Assembly: GCF_000422665.1 (NCBI RefSeq)
Contig: NZ_AUGM01000012.1
Coordinates: 1 to 64,000 of the forward strand
DNA length: 64,000 bases
Source of the DNA: Ferrimonas senticii DSM 18821
GTDB lineage: Bacteria > Pseudomonadota > Gammaproteobacteria > Enterobacterales > Shewanellaceae
Direction: 5' to 3'
Shown here: piece by piece, positions 28,672 through 38,335 of the stretch
Layout: each line of letters begins with the position of its first letter
Numbering within the stretch: position 1 is the first letter of the stretch
Made by a program: the position numbers and the translations under genes
Notes under the pieces: model-generated
Told to the model about the DNA's origin: nothing
Seen by the model: only the letters and a program-made list of their open reading frames with translations
The model's database searches: none

Positions 28672-28700
28672 AAAAAAAACCGCCTCGTGAGGGAGGCGGT
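28672..28700 (-). terminator. Terminator of the ilvCGMEDA operon
   Basis: On the minus strand a stem ACCGCCTC / GAGGCGGT is followed by an uninterrupted run of eight T. It lies about 90 bp past the ilvA stop. Confidence 0.88.
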
Positions 28701-28791
28701 AAAGAATTTGCTACTTGCAGGGAGATGATGAATCTACTTAATCAGAGTCTCAGCAAAGCAAAAGGTTCAGCGGCTCAGCAAAATTTTTTAT

Positions 28792-30369
28792 TCATCGCTT
28801 GGGGGCCAAGAAAAAGCGGTAAGCCGGCGAATCGGTAACCTCACGCCAATCGTCGTCGATGGTGGTTAGACAGCGTTCAAAATCCGCCGCCTCGAGGGCG
28901 CTAAGATCGGCGAACTGCACCCCCATCAACACTCGGCCACTGGCGGCACCGTGGTTGCGATAGTGAAATAGAGTGATATTCCAGCGATCGCCCAAGGCAG
29001 TGAGAAAATCCTCTAACGCACCAGGATGTTCGGGGAAATGAACGTGAAATAGCCGTTCTTCGATTGACCGCGGCGGCACCCCACCGACCATATAACGAAC
29101 GTGCAGTTTGGCGGTCTCATCACTGGAGAGATCCTGATGCGGATACCCTGCTGCCGTCAGATCATCAAGCAGTTGCGCCCGCTCCTGGGGATCGCCACTT
29201 AAACGCAAACCGACAAACACCTGCGCTTGGGCATCGCTGCTAAAACGGTAGTTAAATTCGGTAATGGGTCGCCGGCGCATCAAGCGGCAGAACTGTAAGA
29301 ATGCGCCTTTGCGCTCAGGAATGGTGACCGCCAGCACCGCTTCGCGGCCCTCGCCCAATTCACAGCGTTCGGAGATATATCGCAGACTGTGAAAATTGAC
29401 GTTGGCGCCAGAGAGGATCGCCGCCAAACGCAGCGGTTTGAGCTGTGGATTGGCCGCAACATAACGCTTTAACCCAGCCAAGCTGAGCGCCCCAGAAGGT
29501 TCAGCGATGGCGCGACAGTCCTGATAGATATCGGCAATGGCGGCGCAGATCTCATCGCTGGAGACGGTCACCACCTCATCGACAAAGTGCTTGGCGAGGG
29601 CAAAGGGGTCGCGGCCAATGCGTTTAACCGCCACGCCATCGGCAAACAAGCCGACTCGCGGCAGATCCACCGGTTTGCCCGCTTGCAACGCCGCCGCCAA
29701 ACAAGCGGCATCGTCCGGTTCCACCGCAATCACTTTGATCTGCGGCGCCAACGCTTTGATTGCCGCCGCCACCCCAGCGATAAGACCACCACCGCCGACC
29801 GGCACAAACACTGCATCCAGTTGCCGCTGTTGTTGCAGCAGCTCCAAACCAATGGTGCCTTGGCCCGCGATCACCTGCGGATCGTCAAACGGTGGTACCA
29901 TGCTATAACCCTGCTGTGCCGCCAACTGCTGGGCTTTGGCGTAGGCGCCATCAAAATTATCGCCGTGCAGCAGCACTTCGGCGCCGAAGCCGCGTACCGC
30001 CTCAATTTTGATCTCTGGGGTGGTGGTTGGCATCACGATCAGCGCCCGTACCCCCGCTTTTTTCGCCGCCAGCGCCAATCCTTGGGCGTGATTGCCCGCC
30101 GATGCTGCGACCACTCCGACCGCTCGCTGTTCGACAGTTAGGCTGTGCAACTTGTTGTAGGCGCCGCGCAGCTTAAACGAGAACACCGGTTGCTGATCTT
30201 CACGCTTAAGCCACACTTCATGGCCGAGCCGCTGCGACAATTTCGGCAACCGATCCAGACTGCTGCGCTTGGCAACGTCGTACACCGGCGCCAGCAAAAT
30301 CTGTTTTAAGGTCTGTTGCAGCAACGCCTGACCGTCATCGCCATGGTTCAGTTTTACCAGCGCCGTCAC
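28792..30369 (-). CDS. ilvA: L-threonine dehydratase, biosynthetic (IlvA)
   Basis: Deaminates threonine to 2-oxobutanoate, the first committed step to isoleucine. The 525-residue product has a PLP domain with the cofactor lysine in [10 protein letters not shown] (K66) and the glycine loop [10 protein letters not shown], and two C-terminal ACT-like regulatory regions (about 335-425 and 430-520) for isoleucine feedback. This makes it the biosynthetic form, not the catabolic TdcB. The start overlaps the ilvD stop by ATGA. It is the last gene of the operon. Confidence 0.96.
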   Translation of the reverse strand: MTALVKLNHGDDGQALLQQTLKQILLAPVYDVAKRSSLDRLPKLSQRLGHEVWLKREDQQPVFSFKLRGAYNKLHSLTVEQRAVGVVAASAGNHAQGLALAAKKAGVRALIVMPTTTPEIKIEAVRGFGAEVLLHGDNFDGAYAKAQQLAAQQGYSMVPPFDDPQVIAGQGTIGLELLQQQRQLDAVFVPVGGGGLIAGVAAAIKALAPQIKVIAVEPDDAACLAAALQAGKPVDLPRVGLFADGVAVKRIGRDPFALAKHFVDEVVTVSSDEICAAIADIYQDCRAIAEPSGALSLAGLKRYVAANPQLKPLRLAAILSGANVNFHSLRYISERCELGEGREAVLAVTIPERKGAFLQFCRLMRRRPITEFNYRFSSDAQAQVFVGLRLSGDPQERAQLLDDLTAAGYPHQDLSSDETAKLHVRYMVGGVPPRSIEERLFHVHFPEHPGALEDFLTALGDRWNITLFHYRNHGAASGRVLMGVQFADLSALEAADFERCLTTIDDDWREVTDSPAYRFFLAPKR

Positions 30370-32186
30370 GATAGCCGCTCCAGATCCCGCACCGCGCCTT
30401 TATCGGCACTGGTGGCCAGCAGCGCGTAGGCTTTCAGCGCCGGCGACACTTGTCGTTGCCGCTGCGGGATAAAACTGCAGGCGCGGCGGCGCTCGGCCAA
30501 TACCTCGACAGCAACGCAGTGGGTTAGCGAACGACTGGGGATATCGATGGCGATAAGATCACCATCTTCTACCAGCGCCAGTGGCCCACCACTGGCAGCT
30601 TCCGGCGACACATGGCCGATCGACAGACCGGAGCTGCCACCGGAGAAACGGCCATCGGTGACCAATGCACAGGCTTGGCCAAGCCCCATCGACTTCAGGT
30701 AACTGGTGGGATAGAGCATCTCCTGCATGCCGGGGCCACCTTTGGGGCCTTCATAGCGGATCACCACCACCTCGCCGGCCTGCACCACTCCGCCCAAAAT
30801 CGCGCTCACCGCGCTGTCTTGGCAATCAAATACCCGTGCTGGGCCTTTAAAAGTCAAACAGGACTCTGGCACCCCGGCGGTTTTAACCACACAGCCATTC
30901 GGTGCCAGATTGCCATTGAGCACCGCCAACCCGCCCTCTTGGCTGTAGGCGTGGGCCAGCGAGCGGATGCAGCCATGGCGGCGATCTTGATCCAAGCTCG
31001 GCCAGCGACAGGCCTGACTAAAGGCTTGGGTGGTGCGGATCCCCGCAGGACCCGCACGATAGAACTCGGCCACCTCGGAGTTTTGATCGACGTCATAACG
31101 GCGAAGCACATCCGCCAGCGATTCGCCAGCGACGTGCGCCACCTCGGTATGCACCAAACCGCCTTTGGCCAACTGCCCCAGTAGCGCCATCACCCCACCG
31201 GCACGATGAACATCTTCCATATGGTATTGCGGCGTCGCCGGAGCGACTTTGCACAGGTGCGGCACTTCGCGGGACATGGCATCAATATCAGCCATGGTGA
31301 AATCAACTTCGGCCTCCTGCGCCGCCGCCAGCAGGTGCAAAATGGTGTTAGTCGAGCCGCCCATGGCGATATCCAACGCCATCGCATTTTGAAACGCCTG
31401 CTTAGTGGCAATCCCCCGCGGCAGCGCCCGTGGATCCTCATCGCGATACCAGCGCTGGCACAGCTCAACCACCCGCTTACCGGCATCCAAAAACAGTTGG
31501 CGGCGATCGGCGTGGGTCGCCAACAGCGAACCGTTGCCCGGCAGCGATAAGCCCAAGGCTTCGGTCAGGCAGTTCATTGAGTTGGCGGTAAACATCCCAG
31601 AGCAGCTGCCACAGGTAGGACAGGCGCTACGCTCCACTTGTTCAGCTTGTTCGTCGGAAACCGTCGGATCGGCGGCCTGCACCATCGCATCCACCAGATC
31701 GAGCTTGATGATCTGATCCGACAGTTTGGTTTTGCCGGCTTCCATCGGCCCACCGGAGACGAACACCACCGGGATATTCAGCCGCAGCGCTGCCATCAGC
31801 ATTCCTGGAGTGATCTTGTCGCAGTTGGAGATACACACCAACGCATCGGCACAATGGGCATTGACCATGTACTCGACGCTGTCGGCGATCAGCTCCCGGC
31901 TCGGCAGTGAGTAGAGCATGCCGCCGTGACCCATGGCGATGCCATCATCAACGGCGATGGTATTGAACTCTTTCGCCACGCCGCCAGCCGCTGCAATCGC
32001 GCCAGCCACCAGTTGGCCCATGTCTTTCAGGTGAACGTGGCCGGGAACAAATTGGGTAAATGAGTTGGCGACGGCGATGATCGGCTTGCCAAAATCATCG
32101 TCGGTCATGCCGGTGGCTCGCCACAGGGCGCGGGCGCCGGCCATATTACGACCGGAGGTAGAGGTAGCGGAACGGTACTTCGGCAT
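30366..32186 (-). CDS. ilvD: Dihydroxy-acid dehydratase (IlvD)
   Basis: Iron-sulfur enzyme that makes the 2-oxo acids of valine and isoleucine. The 606-residue product has cluster and active-site cysteines in [12 protein letters not shown] and [17 protein letters not shown], and the C-terminal [16 protein letters not shown] signature. Length is close to E. coli IlvD (616). It begins 8 bp after ilvE. Confidence 0.97.
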   Translation of the reverse strand: MPKYRSATSTSGRNMAGARALWRATGMTDDDFGKPIIAVANSFTQFVPGHVHLKDMGQLVAGAIAAAGGVAKEFNTIAVDDGIAMGHGGMLYSLPSRELIADSVEYMVNAHCADALVCISNCDKITPGMLMAALRLNIPVVFVSGGPMEAGKTKLSDQIIKLDLVDAMVQAADPTVSDEQAEQVERSACPTCGSCSGMFTANSMNCLTEALGLSLPGNGSLLATHADRRQLFLDAGKRVVELCQRWYRDEDPRALPRGIATKQAFQNAMALDIAMGGSTNTILHLLAAAQEAEVDFTMADIDAMSREVPHLCKVAPATPQYHMEDVHRAGGVMALLGQLAKGGLVHTEVAHVAGESLADVLRRYDVDQNSEVAEFYRAGPAGIRTTQAFSQACRWPSLDQDRRHGCIRSLAHAYSQEGGLAVLNGNLAPNGCVVKTAGVPESCLTFKGPARVFDCQDSAVSAILGGVVQAGEVVVIRYEGPKGGPGMQEMLYPTSYLKSMGLGQACALVTDGRFSGGSSGLSIGHVSPEAASGGPLALVEDGDLIAIDIPSRSLTHCVAVEVLAERRRACSFIPQRQRQVSPALKAYALLATSADKGAVRDLERLS

Positions 32187-32194
32187 CAGTTACC

Positions 32195-33169
32195 TCACAG
32201 TACAGTGGCGGCGGTGTGCGCTTGAAACTGCTCGGGGCAATCTTGCATGCTAACCACCGGATCCAGCCAGCCCCACTTATCTTCGGTGCTGCCATCGAAC
32301 AGGCCAAAGAACCGCTGTTGCAGTTTGGCGGTGATTGGCCCGCGTTTGCCATCGCCCAAAGCGATACCATCGACACTGCGCACCGGCACGATTTCAGCGG
32401 CGGTGCCGGTCATAAACAGTTCGTCCGCCAGATACAGTGCTTCGCGGGCGATCGATTCTTCGCGTACCTCAAGGCCGGCGTCACGGGCCAAGGTGATGAT
32501 GCTGTCGCGGGTCAATCCCGGCAGAATCGCCGCGGTCACTGGCGGAGTGATTAACACTCCGTTTTTCACCACAAACAGGTTTTCACCCGCGCCTTCGCTG
32601 ATCTGGCCATTGACATCCAGAGCGATGCCCTCGGCATAGCCGTGGCGCCTTGCCTCGCCGGAGATCAGCTGCGAAGAAAGATAATTCCCCCCCGCTTTCG
32701 CCCCTGTTGGCATGGTGTTCGGCGCTAATCGCTGCCAACTTGACACACAGACATCAACTCCGTTTTCGATGCTTTCTGCCCCCAGATAGGCGTTCCATGG
32801 GCAGGCATAGACCAGCACTTCCGCTTGGCTGTCTTGCGGTACATTCAGCCCCAAACCGACTTCGCCGAAAAAGGCGATTGGGCGGATGTAGGCGCTGTCC
32901 AAGCCATTGATCGCTACCGCATCGCGACAGGCTTGTTCCAGCTGGTCACGACTGTAGGGGATCGGCATTCGATAGATTTTGGCGCTGTCGAACAGGCGCT
33001 GGATATGATCCTGCAGCCGAAACACCGCGGTGCCAGTTGGGGTGGCATAGGCGCGAATGCCTTCAAATACCGACGAGCCGTAGTGCAAGCCATGGGACAG
33101 CGGCGAAATTTTTGCTTGGTCCGGGGTAACAAAGGCACCGTTAAACCAGAGTTTTTCAGGGTGATTCAT
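32195..33169 (-). CDS. ilvE: Branched-chain amino acid aminotransferase (IlvE)
   Basis: Fold-type IV PLP enzyme making the final transamination of Ile, Val and Leu. The 324-residue product has HGLHYGSSVFEGIRAY near the N-terminus, the cofactor lysine in AKAGGNYLSSQL, and EGAGENLFVV. It is about 15 residues longer than E. coli IlvE at the C-terminus. The product serves both this operon and the leuABCD pathway at 54-58.6 kb. Confidence 0.95.
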   Translation of the reverse strand: MNHPEKLWFNGAFVTPDQAKISPLSHGLHYGSSVFEGIRAYATPTGTAVFRLQDHIQRLFDSAKIYRMPIPYSRDQLEQACRDAVAINGLDSAYIRPIAFFGEVGLGLNVPQDSQAEVLVYACPWNAYLGAESIENGVDVCVSSWQRLAPNTMPTGAKAGGNYLSSQLISGEARRHGYAEGIALDVNGQISEGAGENLFVVKNGVLITPPVTAAILPGLTRDSIITLARDAGLEVREESIAREALYLADELFMTGTAAEIVPVRSVDGIALGDGKRGPITAKLQQRFFGLFDGSTEDKWGWLDPVVSMQDCPEQFQAHTAATVL

Positions 33170-33178
33170 CGCTTCTCC

Positions 33179-33445
33179 TTAAGCTTGGCGGGCGCTGCTG
33201 GATTCGGTTTGCTGCTGCTCTAACTGTAGGTGGCAGCTGTAGACGTCGATCAATTTGTCCAGTTGCCGGGTCAACTGGCTGATCGGCCGTTGGCTACGCA
33301 CCGTCACCAGCAGTTGTTGGCTTTGGGTGTCGGCCTGCATCTGCATATTGGCCACGGTAAAACCGCGATGACGAGTGACTCGCAGTACCCGCTCCATCAC
33401 GTCGCTGCTGGGGTTCATTTCGATATAAAGGGTGTGATCGCTCAT
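33179..33445 (-). CDS. ilvM: Acetolactate synthase small subunit (IlvM type)
   Basis: Regulatory subunit of the isozyme encoded with ilvG. The 88-residue product is a single ACT domain (SDHTLYIEMNPSSDVMERVLRVTRHRGF) without the C-terminal half found in IlvH/IlvN, so it is the short IlvM type. It lies 2 bp after ilvG and 9 bp before ilvE. Confidence 0.9.
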   Translation of the reverse strand: MSDHTLYIEMNPSSDVMERVLRVTRHRGFTVANMQMQADTQSQQLLVTVRSQRPISQLTRQLDKLIDVYSCHLQLEQQQTESSSARQA

Positions 33446-33447
33446 AA

Positions 33448-35109
33448 CTACTGCTCCATCATCTCGTCATTAGAGGCACCGGGTGGCACCAAAGGCCAAA
33501 CGTTTTCTTTCTCAGATATCGACACGTGCAACAGGAATGGGCCAGGCGCCGCCAGCATCTCTGCCAGCGCTTGCTCAACCTGCTGTTTGTGCCAAATGTG
33601 CTTACCGGGGATATCAAAGGCGGCTGCCATGGCGACAAAATCGGGATTATCAGAGAGGTTGGTTTCGCTGTAGCGCTCCTCAAAGAACAGCTCCTGCCAC
33701 TGCTTTACCATCCCTAACCGCTGATTATCCAAAATCACGATTTTGACTGGCAGCTGCGCCCGTTTAATGGTGGTCAGCTCCTGCACATTCATCATGAACG
33801 AGCCATCACCGCTGACCAGCAGCGACAGATCCTGCGGCCGCGCCAATGCCGCGCCAATCGCCGCTGGCAAACCAAAGCCCATGGTGCCCAGCCCCGCCGA
33901 CGACAGATGATCAGCCGGACTATCGAACCACATGTGCTGCGCTACCCACATCTGATGCTGGCCGACATCGCAGGACACCACCGCTTGCGTCGGCATGGTG
34001 TCACACAAGCGCTTCAGCAGCGCCGGCGCATAGATGTTGTCGCCGGGATGGTCGTAGCGAGGCGCGCACCCGGCCGCCATCTGCTGACAGTGCTGACGCC
34101 AGTCACTCAGCTTGGCGGCCAACGGCTGCGCTAAGGTCGGCAGCAATACCCGCAGATCGCCGCTGTAGGAGATCATCGCCGCCCGTCGCTTACCGATCTC
34201 GGCAGGGTCTATGTCTAAATGGATCACCTTGGCATTCGGAGCAAAGGCGTCCAACTTGCCGGTCACTCGGTCATCAAAACGGGCGCCAACGGCAATCAAC
34301 AGATCGCATTGCTGCACCGCACTGTTGGCAGCACGATTACCATGCATCCCCAGCATCCCCAAGTAACCCGGAGTGTTGGCCGCCACCGCGCCAATGCCCT
34401 TCAACGTCACCACCGACGGCATCCCGGTTTGCTCGATAAACTGGCGCAGTTGCGGCACCGCCTTGGCCATGCCAACGCCACCACCAACGTACAGCAGTGG
34501 CCGTTCGGCATTGTTCAACAGTGCGTGCGCCCGCTCTAACTCAAAAGTGTCATTGGCCGCGTCGGCCAACCCAACCGGCTTGGCTTGGTATTCCACCAGC
34601 GCTTGCTGCACATCTTTGGGAATGTCGATCAGTACCGGACCTGGGCGCCCCTGCTGGGCAATCGCAAAGGCCTGATGCAGCACCCGGCAAAGATCTTCCG
34701 GACGCTCGACCAAGAAGCTGTGTTTGGTGCAGGCCAAGCTCAGCCCGAGCAGATCGATCTCTTGAAAGGCATCGGTACCGATGGCGGCGGTCGGCACTTG
34801 GCCGGTGATCGCCACCAACGGGATCGAATCCATCATCGCATCCGCCAAAGCGGTGATCAGGTTGGTCGCTCCCGGACCGGAAGTAGCAATGCAAGCACCA
34901 ACCTTGCCACTGCTGCGGGCATAGCCGATGGCCGCAAAGGCCGCGCCCTGCTCATGGCGACACAACAGATGCTGCACTGATGAATCTAATAAGGCGTCAT
35001 ACACCGGCATAATGGCACCGCCTGGGTAACCGAACACTTGGCTTACACCATGTTCCTCCAAGGCTTGCACTACCGCTGCTGCACCGCTGATCATCCCGCC
35101 ACTGCTCAT
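33448..35109 (-). CDS. ilvG: Acetolactate synthase large subunit (IlvG type)
   Basis: Thiamine-diphosphate enzyme that condenses pyruvate to acetolactate or acetohydroxybutyrate. The 553-residue product has the catalytic Glu region ([12 protein letters not shown]), [15 protein letters not shown], an FAD-binding middle domain and the ThDP motif [12 protein letters not shown] with [12 protein letters not shown]. The reading frame is intact, unlike the frameshifted ilvG of E. coli K-12. It starts 2 bp after ilvC. Confidence 0.96.
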   Translation of the reverse strand: MSSGGMISGAAAVVQALEEHGVSQVFGYPGGAIMPVYDALLDSSVQHLLCRHEQGAAFAAIGYARSSGKVGACIATSGPGATNLITALADAMMDSIPLVAITGQVPTAAIGTDAFQEIDLLGLSLACTKHSFLVERPEDLCRVLHQAFAIAQQGRPGPVLIDIPKDVQQALVEYQAKPVGLADAANDTFELERAHALLNNAERPLLYVGGGVGMAKAVPQLRQFIEQTGMPSVVTLKGIGAVAANTPGYLGMLGMHGNRAANSAVQQCDLLIAVGARFDDRVTGKLDAFAPNAKVIHLDIDPAEIGKRRAAMISYSGDLRVLLPTLAQPLAAKLSDWRQHCQQMAAGCAPRYDHPGDNIYAPALLKRLCDTMPTQAVVSCDVGQHQMWVAQHMWFDSPADHLSSAGLGTMGFGLPAAIGAALARPQDLSLLVSGDGSFMMNVQELTTIKRAQLPVKIVILDNQRLGMVKQWQELFFEERYSETNLSDNPDFVAMAAAFDIPGKHIWHKQQVEQALAEMLAAPGPFLLHVSISEKENVWPLVPPGASNDEMMEQ

Positions 35110-35111
35110 GG

Positions 35112-36110
35112 TTACTCCTCGCGCTTCAACCAGCTCATGCGGCTACGCAATTCGGCGCCAACATTTTCAATCGGATGCTGACAATCTTGTTGCTGCCAGC
35201 GACGGTAGTTGTGGCTGCCGCTTTGATGTTCGGCAATCCATTCACGGGCAAATTGACCCGATTGGATCTCCGCCAGTACCCGCTGCATCTCCGCTTTAGC
35301 CTCATCATTGACCACTCGCGGGCCGCGGGTCACGGCACCATAGGCGGCGGTATCAGAAACAAACTGATGCATCCGCGATACCCCGCCCTCATACAGCAGA
35401 TCGACAATCAGCTTCAGTTCATGCAGACACTCGAAGTAGGCCAGTTCCGGCTGATAACCGGCTTCCACCAAGGTTTCCCAACCCTTTTGCACCAACGACA
35501 CCGCGCCGCCGCAAAGCACCGCTTGCTCGCCAAACAGATCGGTTTCGGTTTCCTCTTTAAAGTTGGTGGTCAGCACCCCGCCGCGAGTGCCGCCGATGGC
35601 ATCGGCATACGCCAGCGCTTTGGCGTGCGCTTCACCAGAGGCGTCTTGATGTACCGCCATCAAGCACGGCACCCCGGCGCCCTTCTCATATTCGGTACGA
35701 ACCAGAAAACCAGGACCTTTCGGCGCCACCATGGTGACATCGATGTTGGCCGCGGGTTTGATCAGGTCGTAGAGGATGTTGAAGCCGTGGCTGAACATCA
35801 GCATCGCCCCAGGCTTGATATTGGGCGCGACAAACTCTTGATAGATCTCGCCTTGCACCATATCTGGGGTCAGCATCATCACCACATCGGCGTCTTTAAC
35901 CGCATCGGCAAAGCCTACCGGCTGCCAGCCCTCTTGCTCAGCTTGCTGCCAGCTGGCGCCGCCGGGGCGCAGCCCAATCACCACATTGGCACCACTGTCA
36001 CGCAGATTAAGGGATTGGCCGCGGCCTTGGCTGCCGTAGCCCAGCACGGCAATGGTTTTGCCTTCCAACAGGCTCGGGTTCGCGTCGGCTTGGTGGTACA
36101 TCTGGGTCAT
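35112..36110 (-). CDS. ilvC: Ketol-acid reductoisomerase, class I (IlvC)
   Basis: Converts acetolactate to dihydroxyisovalerate with NAD(P)H. The 332-residue product is the short class I form, with [17 protein letters not shown] in the Rossmann domain, the cofactor loop GLRPGGASW and the conserved acidic residues in [11 protein letters not shown] and [10 protein letters not shown]. coli and many gammaproteobacteria have the long class II enzyme (about 490 residues) as a separate ilvY-controlled gene. Here the short form is the first gene of the operon, directly behind the leader and attenuator, 2 bp before ilvG. Confidence 0.95.
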   Translation of the reverse strand: MTQMYHQADANPSLLEGKTIAVLGYGSQGRGQSLNLRDSGANVVIGLRPGGASWQQAEQEGWQPVGFADAVKDADVVMMLTPDMVQGEIYQEFVAPNIKPGAMLMFSHGFNILYDLIKPAANIDVTMVAPKGPGFLVRTEYEKGAGVPCLMAVHQDASGEAHAKALAYADAIGGTRGGVLTTNFKEETETDLFGEQAVLCGGAVSLVQKGWETLVEAGYQPELAYFECLHELKLIVDLLYEGGVSRMHQFVSDTAAYGAVTRGPRVVNDEAKAEMQRVLAEIQSGQFAREWIAEHQSGSHNYRRWQQQDCQHPIENVGAELRSRMSWLKREE

Positions 36111-36142
36111 GGGTTATCTCCGTATCTAATTGACCTAAAATG

Positions 36143-36174
36143 AAAAACCCCCGCATCTTGCGAGGCGGGGGTTT
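36143..36174 (-). terminator. ilv operon attenuator (terminator hairpin)
   Basis: On the minus strand the stem AACCCCCGC / GCGGGGGTT is followed by TTTTTCATTTT. It lies between the ilvL leader peptide and ilvC. A segment of the leader-peptide message, GGCGGGG (36222-36228), is exactly complementary to CCCCGCC in the 5' arm (36164-36170). It can form an antiterminator when the ribosome stalls upstream of it. Confidence 0.88.
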
Positions 36175-36198
36175 AGCGATTTGGTAGTTGCAATGTTG

Positions 36199-36288
36199 CT
36201 AGCTGCTTGCCCAAACGCGGTCCCCGCCGGTGACGATAATCACCACGGTAATTAGGACTAGAACTAGGCGTTGGGCTAATGAAGTCAT
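36199..36288 (-). CDS. ilvL: ilv operon leader peptide
   Basis: A 29-residue open frame starting ATG at 36288 and stopping TAG at 36199. It encodes MTSLAQR, then LVLVLITVVIIV, then TGGDRVWASS. Twelve branched-chain residues lie in the first 20, much as in E. coli IlvL. Several leucines use the codon CTA. In starvation the ribosome stalls in this run and exposes the antiterminator segment, so transcription continues. With enough amino acids it reaches the stop codon, covers GGCGGGG, and the attenuator at 36143-36174 forms. The ribosome site is weak (GAGCGA). Confidence 0.88.
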   Translation of the reverse strand: MTSLAQRLVLVLITVVIIVTGGDRVWASS

Positions 36289-36503
36289 TGGTTCGCTCTT
36301 TGGCTTTATTGATTATTAAGTTAGCGGTTATTAATTTGGCCGCTCATTTCGTAAGCGCAATTAAGTATTAGCACGGTCACTATTTAACCGCAAAGATTAA
36401 TTTGCACGCAGCCGAAAATCAGAATGTTACAATTTGTTTCTGATATGACTGCCGCCAATATCCCGTGTTTGTTTCTGATCCTGCATAATTTTTTGGAGCA
36501 AGC

Positions 36504-38024
36504 ATGGCCATCGCTCGAGTGCAAAGTCGCGGACAGTTAGGGGTAACCGCCCCCGCTGTTGTGGTTGAAACCCACCTTGGTGGTGGTTTGCCCAGCTTTA
36601 CCATCGTTGGCCTACCAGAGGCATCAGTACGGGAATCTCGCGAACGGGTAAGGGCGGCACTGCAGACCGCCGGTTTTACCTTTCCAGCGGCGCGGATCAC
36701 GGTCAATTTAGCGCCGGCGGATCTGCCCAAACATGGCGGTCGTTTTGACCTACCCATTGCATTAGGAATCCTTGCCGCATCGGCACAGATCGATGCCAAA
36801 TCGCTTCATAATAGTGAATTTTATGCTGAGCTTGGTTTGGCGGGAGAACTGCGTAAAGTCAGCGGCTTACTGCCCGCTTTGGTCGCCGGTAACCATGCCA
36901 AGCAGCAACTGTATATCGCCAATGACAACGGCCAAGAAGCGGCGCTGCTGGATAATGCCGATATTCGCGCCAGCGGTTCACTTAGCGAACTGGTCGCCCA
37001 TCTTAATGGCCAAGGCGAGTTGCCGTTGCTGCAAGCTGCCGATGCTATGCCACTGCCACAATCTGCTGACGATCTCAGCCAGGTGATCGGTCAGCAGCAG
37101 GCGAAACGGGCGCTGATCATCGCCGCCGCCGGTGGTCACAACCTGTTGATGGTGGGGCCACCGGGGACGGGCAAAACCATGTTGGCCTCGCGGATGGCAT
37201 CGTTGCTACCACCGCTGTCGGTAGAGCATGGGCTGGAGGTGGCCGCCATTCACTCGGTGGCCGGTTTAAGTCGCGCTCCCCAGCAGCTGCGGCAGCGGCC
37301 ATTTCGGGCGCCGCATCACTCCAGCTCTGCCGCCTCGTTGGTGGGTGGCGGATCGATCCCACAACCGGGGGAGATCTCCCTTGCCCATCACGGGGTGCTG
37401 TTTCTCGATGAACTGCCGGAGTTTCCCCGCAGCGTATTAGATAATTTGCGCGAACCGCTAGAGTCCGGCCAAGTGGTGATCTCCCGCGCCAACGCTAAAT
37501 TGCAGTTCCCGGCGCGGTTTCAGCTGATTGCGGCGATGAACCCCAGCCCCAGTGGCGAGCTCGGTAGTGCCAGCCGCGATAGCCCTGAGCAGATCCGGCG
37601 TTATCTGGCGCGGCTGTCTGGGCCGCTATTAGACCGCTTTGACTTAAGCGTTGAAGTAAATCGACTGCCGCCGGGCAGCCTTAGTCAGCAAACCGACAGC
37701 AGCGGCAACAGTGAGGCGCTGAAGCAGGAGGTATTGGCCGCTCGACAGTTCGCGTTGAACCGCCAGCAATCACTGAATCACGCCATCGCCGGAAATCGTT
37801 TAGGGCCAGAATTGGGGATCAGCCAACCGCTACTGGCACTGACCGAACAGGCGATCAATCGTTTAAATCTGTCAATCCGCGCCTACCACCGGATTTTGCG
37901 GGTCGCCCGCACCATCGCCGATTTAGATCAGCGGCCACAGCTCAATAAAAGCGACATCAGCGAAGCACTGAGCTACCGCGCCATGGATCGGCTGCTGCAA
38001 CAGCTGGCACAGCTAACCGCTTAA
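36504..38024 (+). CDS. comM: ComM/YifB-family AAA+ helicase
   Basis: Hexameric helicase that drives branch migration of donor DNA during natural transformation; the older name is Mg-chelatase-like YifB. The 506-residue product has an N-terminal Lon-protease-like fold (about 1-170), Walker A GPPGTGKT (218-225), FLDELPEF as Walker B and a C-terminal lid domain. The start has GGAG 6-9 bases upstream. In E. coli the homologue also neighbours the ilv genes (ilvL). A terminator follows. Confidence 0.93.
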   Translation: MAIARVQSRGQLGVTAPAVVVETHLGGGLPSFTIVGLPEASVRESRERVRAALQTAGFTFPAARITVNLAPADLPKHGGRFDLPIALGILAASAQIDAKSLHNSEFYAELGLAGELRKVSGLLPALVAGNHAKQQLYIANDNGQEAALLDNADIRASGSLSELVAHLNGQGELPLLQAADAMPLPQSADDLSQVIGQQQAKRALIIAAAGGHNLLMVGPPGTGKTMLASRMASLLPPLSVEHGLEVAAIHSVAGLSRAPQQLRQRPFRAPHHSSSAASLVGGGSIPQPGEISLAHHGVLFLDELPEFPRSVLDNLREPLESGQVVISRANAKLQFPARFQLIAAMNPSPSGELGSASRDSPEQIRRYLARLSGPLLDRFDLSVEVNRLPPGSLSQQTDSSGNSEALKQEVLAARQFALNRQQSLNHAIAGNRLGPELGISQPLLALTEQAINRLNLSIRAYHRILRVARTIADLDQRPQLNKSDISEALSYRAMDRLLQQLAQLTA

Positions 38025-38040
38025 CCACCATCACAACTAC

Positions 38041-38072
38041 AAAGGGCTGCGATGGCAGCCCTTTGCTTTTTA
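38041..38072 (+). terminator. Terminator of comM
   Basis: Stem AAAGGGCTGC / GCAGCCCTTT with loop GATG, followed by GCTTTTT. The 243-bp repeat begins right after it. Confidence 0.88.
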
Positions 38073-38315
38073 GGGCGTGTTGACCTTTGCCGAATATTTT
38101 TGCGCCCATTATTGGCCACTTTTGACAGCAAATTGAACTTGGTCGGTTAATTTTACTGTTCGATGGTCACGAAGGGGCGCCTTGCAGGGTCGGACTAGCA
38201 GCTGTCACTCTTCGTCATACGATTTCGACGTAGAGCCACTATGCCTTCAATCGCAATCCTCGATTGACAGCCGCTATCCTCGACCAAATTCTGAACACCA
38301 AACGTCAACACGCCC
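38073..38315 (-). mobile_element. 243-bp TA-flanked MITE, copy 1 (inverted)
   Basis: The ends are GGGCGTGTTGAC...GTCAACACGCCC with TA on both sides, as expected from a TA target duplication. There is no reading frame. An internal 11-bp inverted repeat AGCAGCTGTCA (38197-38207) / TGACAGCCGCT (38265-38275) has one mismatch. It is about 90 % identical by eye to the copies at 39567 and 62522 but in the opposite orientation. It lies between the comM terminator and the prpF stop, which is 20 bp away. The TA target and end sequence recall the IS5/IS427 type, which is a guess. Confidence 0.85.
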
Positions 38316-38335
38316 TAGTAACCCCGGCAGGTGAT

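Noticed and set aside
35175-36143. 322-codon plus-strand frame opposite ilvC
   Set aside because: Exact antisense of a clearly recognised gene, with His/Gly/Gln-rich content typical of a shadow frame and no ribosome site.
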